Source: an uncultured bacterium (GTDB lineage: Bacteria > Bacteroidota > Bacteroidia > Sphingobacteriales > Sphingobacteriaceae). From it: 7,592 nucleotides of DNA. Below are positions 6,675 to 7,592 of the stretch, in pieces. The notes beneath the pieces are model-generated. The model saw only the letters and a list, made by a program, of their open reading frames with translations. It ran no database searches and was not told the DNA's origin. Both the position numbers and the translations under genes were made by a program. The stretch covers positions 1 through 7,592 of the forward strand of contig CAJBVG010000222.1 in the NCBI GenBank assembly GCA_903958995.1, written 5' to 3'. Position 1 is the stretch's first letter. Every line of letters starts with the position of its first letter.

Positions 6675-7382
6675 ATGACAGGAGACGATAAAATTAGAAG
6701 TGCGTTCGAGAATAAAAACTGGAACGAAATTAAAACACAAAATGCTTGGCAGATATTTAAAGTCATGGCTGAGTTTGTAGAAGGATTTGAAAAGTTGGCT
6801 AAAATTGGCCCATGTGTTTCGATATTTGGTTCGGCGAGAACAAAGCCTGATCATGTATACTATAAATTAGGAGAAGAGATTGCGGAGAAACTTACACGCA
6901 AAGGATACGGTATTATTACCGGTGGTGGACCTGGTATTATGGAAGCTGGAAATAAAGGCGCAAGAGCTACAGGTGGCAAATCGGTAGGATTAAATATTGT
7001 ACTTCCATTTGAGCAATCACATAACCCGTATATCGATTTAGATAAATTGATGAACTTCGATTATTTCTTTGTGAGAAAAGTGATGTTCTTAAAATACGCA
7101 CAAGGATTTGTGGTATTGCCAGGTGGATTTGGAACGCTTGATGAATTGTTCGAAGCATTAACATTAATTCAGACTAAGAAAGTTGCGCAATTCCCTGTAG
7201 TGCTTGTAGGTACTGAGTTCTGGGGCGGACTAATAGACTGGATTCAGAAAACGATGTTGGAAAAAGAAAATAATTTATCGCCCGATGATATGTTCCTTTT
7301 CAAAGTGGTAGATACCGCTGATGATGCAGTGCAACATATTGTAGAGTTTTACGAGAAGTTTATACTCAAACCTAACTTCTAG
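6675..7382 (+). CDS. LOG family protein (TIGR00730; putative nucleotide 5'-monophosphate nucleosidase)
   Basis: A 235-residue cytoplasmic Rossmann-fold protein of the LOG family, often mislabelled lysine decarboxylase. The signature PGGFGTLDE (149-157) is present, as are the phosphate-binding-like GGGPGIMEA (83-91), an early strand VSIFGSAR (48-55), and FFVRK (131-135), which holds the arginine usually paired with the glutamate of the PGG motif. By family knowledge such proteins hydrolyse the N-glycosidic bond of nucleoside monophosphates, releasing base and ribose 5-phosphate; plant and some bacterial members act on cytokinin ribotides. The bacterial substrate is often AMP or is undetermined, so only the general reaction is suggested. 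A helical N-terminal extension (1-44) precedes the core and looks like a normal part of Bacteroidota members, supporting the ATG at 6675. Only a weak purine stretch (AGAAAG) precedes the start. The gene lies downstream of the symporter behind an AT-rich repeat and may be co-transcribed with it. Confidence 0.92.
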   Translation: MTGDDKIRSAFENKNWNEIKTQNAWQIFKVMAEFVEGFEKLAKIGPCVSIFGSARTKPDHVYYKLGEEIAEKLTRKGYGIITGGGPGIMEAGNKGARATGGKSVGLNIVLPFEQSHNPYIDLDKLMNFDYFFVRKVMFLKYAQGFVVLPGGFGTLDELFEALTLIQTKKVAQFPVVLVGTEFWGGLIDWIQKTMLEKENNLSPDDMFLFKVVDTADDAVQHIVEFYEKFILKPNF

Positions 7383-7386
7383 TTAC

Positions 7387-7476
7387 CAGAATTGAGATGT
7401 TAGTCCCGATAGCTATCGGGATTAGAAACTTAAATAGTACAAAATTAACTTTCTAATATCTAATATCTCAATTCTG
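7387..7476 (+). repeat. Long inverted repeat enclosing two smaller hairpins (structured intergenic element)
   Basis: The arms 7387-7403 and 7460-7476 can pair over 17 positions without a gap, with 16 Watson-Crick pairs and one G-U (7399 with 7464). Inside lie an 18-base perfect palindrome (7404-7421) and a second short stem, 7422-7428 with 7450-7456. Together these fold as a three-way junction in a plus-strand transcript. It begins five bases after the LOG gene stop and ends about 20 bases before the next start codon. There is no U-run directly after it, so it is not a standard intrinsic terminator. Possible roles are 3'-end protection of the LOG mRNA, a leader structure for the next gene, or a dispersed palindromic repeat. 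Confidence 0.65.
7404..7421. repeat. Perfect 18-bp palindrome TCCCGATAGCTATCGGGA
   Basis: The sequence equals its own reverse complement over 18 bases, is much more GC-rich than its surroundings, and is flanked on both sides by the direct repeat TTAG (7400-7403 and 7422-7425). It could form a hairpin with a seven-pair stem and a four-base loop. The same kind of CCCGATAGC/GCTATCGGG palindrome is, from memory, frequent between genes in Bacteroidota, so it may be a dispersed REP-like element rather than a gene-specific site. No T-run follows on either strand, which argues against an intrinsic terminator. Confidence 0.8.
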
Positions 7477-7482
7477 AGATAT
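7463..7482 (+). promoter_or_regulatory. Hairpin just before the last gene, competing with the long inverted repeat
   Basis: ATATCTCA (7463-7470) and TGAGATAT (7475-7482) are perfect reverse complements separated by ATTC, giving an eight-pair hairpin. It uses the same bases as the right arm of the 7387-7476 inverted repeat, so the two cannot form together. A pyrimidine-rich stretch (CTATTCTTCT, 7483-7492) follows, then the start codon at 7497. The shape resembles a weak attenuator or leader switch, but the stem is AU-rich and function is unproven. Confidence 0.4.
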
Positions 7483-7496
7483 CTATTCTTCTAAAT

Positions 7497-7592
7497 ATGA
7501 AAAAGAAACTAAAAGAACCTGAAGTAGCTTACGAACCACGAAAAATAAGAGTGTTTCATTCGTTTGAGGAACAAGAGGAATATGAAATATCT
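7497..7592 (+). CDS. Unrecognised small protein, N-terminal 32 codons only
   Basis: An ATG at 7497 opens a frame that runs to the window edge without a stop. The visible part is highly charged: a lysine-rich start (MKKKLKEPEVAYEP), then RKIRVFHSFEEQEEYEIS. The FHSFEEQEEYE segment resembles the N-terminus of short uncharacterised Bacteroidota proteins that, from memory, have an "SFEEQEE"-type start and are sometimes encoded next to a nucleotidyltransferase-like gene. This is a weak recollection, and no function is assigned. No Shine-Dalgarno sequence is seen; the leader holds the hairpins described at 7387-7482. Confidence 0.55.
   Translation, partial: MKKKLKEPEVAYEPRKIRVFHSFEEQEEYEIS

Noticed and set aside
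6675..7382. Lysine decarboxylase annotation for the LOG-family protein
   Set aside because: The PGGxGTxxE motif marks the LOG family; the lysine decarboxylase label is a known misannotation with no support in this sequence.
7404..7440. Palindrome after the LOG gene as a rho-independent terminator
   Set aside because: The hairpin is strong, but neither strand has a T-run right after it, so it is listed as a repeat rather than a terminator.
1..7592. A defence island, phage, IS element or CRISPR array
   Set aside because: No transposase, integrase, nuclease-effector, reverse transcriptase or regularly spaced repeat-spacer pattern is visible; all long genes belong to ordinary cellular families.

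Overview
The window is AT-rich and looks like the chromosome of a member of the Bacteroidota, probably close to Flavobacteriales. Four observations point that way: a promoter of the TTTG / TAnnTTTG type, starts mostly without a Shine-Dalgarno sequence, AT-rich intergenic repeats, and proteins (KirBac channel, GT2 fusion, LOG protein, SSS symporter) that read like Bacteroidota homologues. There is no phage, IS element, CRISPR array, tRNA or rRNA. Genes are tightly packed and the longest gap is about 115 bases.

Layout. At the left edge a membrane metallopeptidase of the M50B-like type (HETGH motif) runs leftward out of the window (1-576). Sixteen bases away and divergent is a KirBac-type inward-rectifier potassium channel (593-1585). 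The channel gene converges on, and overlaps by 29 bp, the end of a leftward three-gene cluster: recR (5011 to 4403), a 663-residue glycosyltransferase fusion (4347 to 2356) and a short-chain dehydrogenase/reductase (2375 to 1557). The last two overlap by 20 bp, so translational coupling is likely. Divergent from recR is a sodium:solute symporter (5122-6573) with a good Bacteroidota-type promoter and a very short leader. It is followed on the same strand by a LOG/TIGR00730-family protein (6675-7382) and the first 32 codons of an unrecognised small protein (7497 to the edge).

How the genes may work together. RecR is a housekeeping recombination-repair protein and appears to be only a transcriptional passenger with the glycan/lipid-type genes. 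The glycosyltransferase-SDR pair is the only tight functional unit suggested by overlap, and its product is unknown. Potassium channel, symporter and membrane protease are all inner-membrane proteins, but nothing in the sequence ties them into one pathway.

Most of the window is ordinary core or near-core genome. The parts most worth a second look are: (1) the glycosyltransferase fusion, whose C-terminal half looks like a polyprenyl-phosphate glycosylphosphotransferase that has lost its catalytic centre; (2) the 7383-7496 interval, which holds a nested inverted-repeat structure with two mutually exclusive pairings just before a new start codon; and (3) an irregular ATTAACATATTA repeat in front of the LOG gene.
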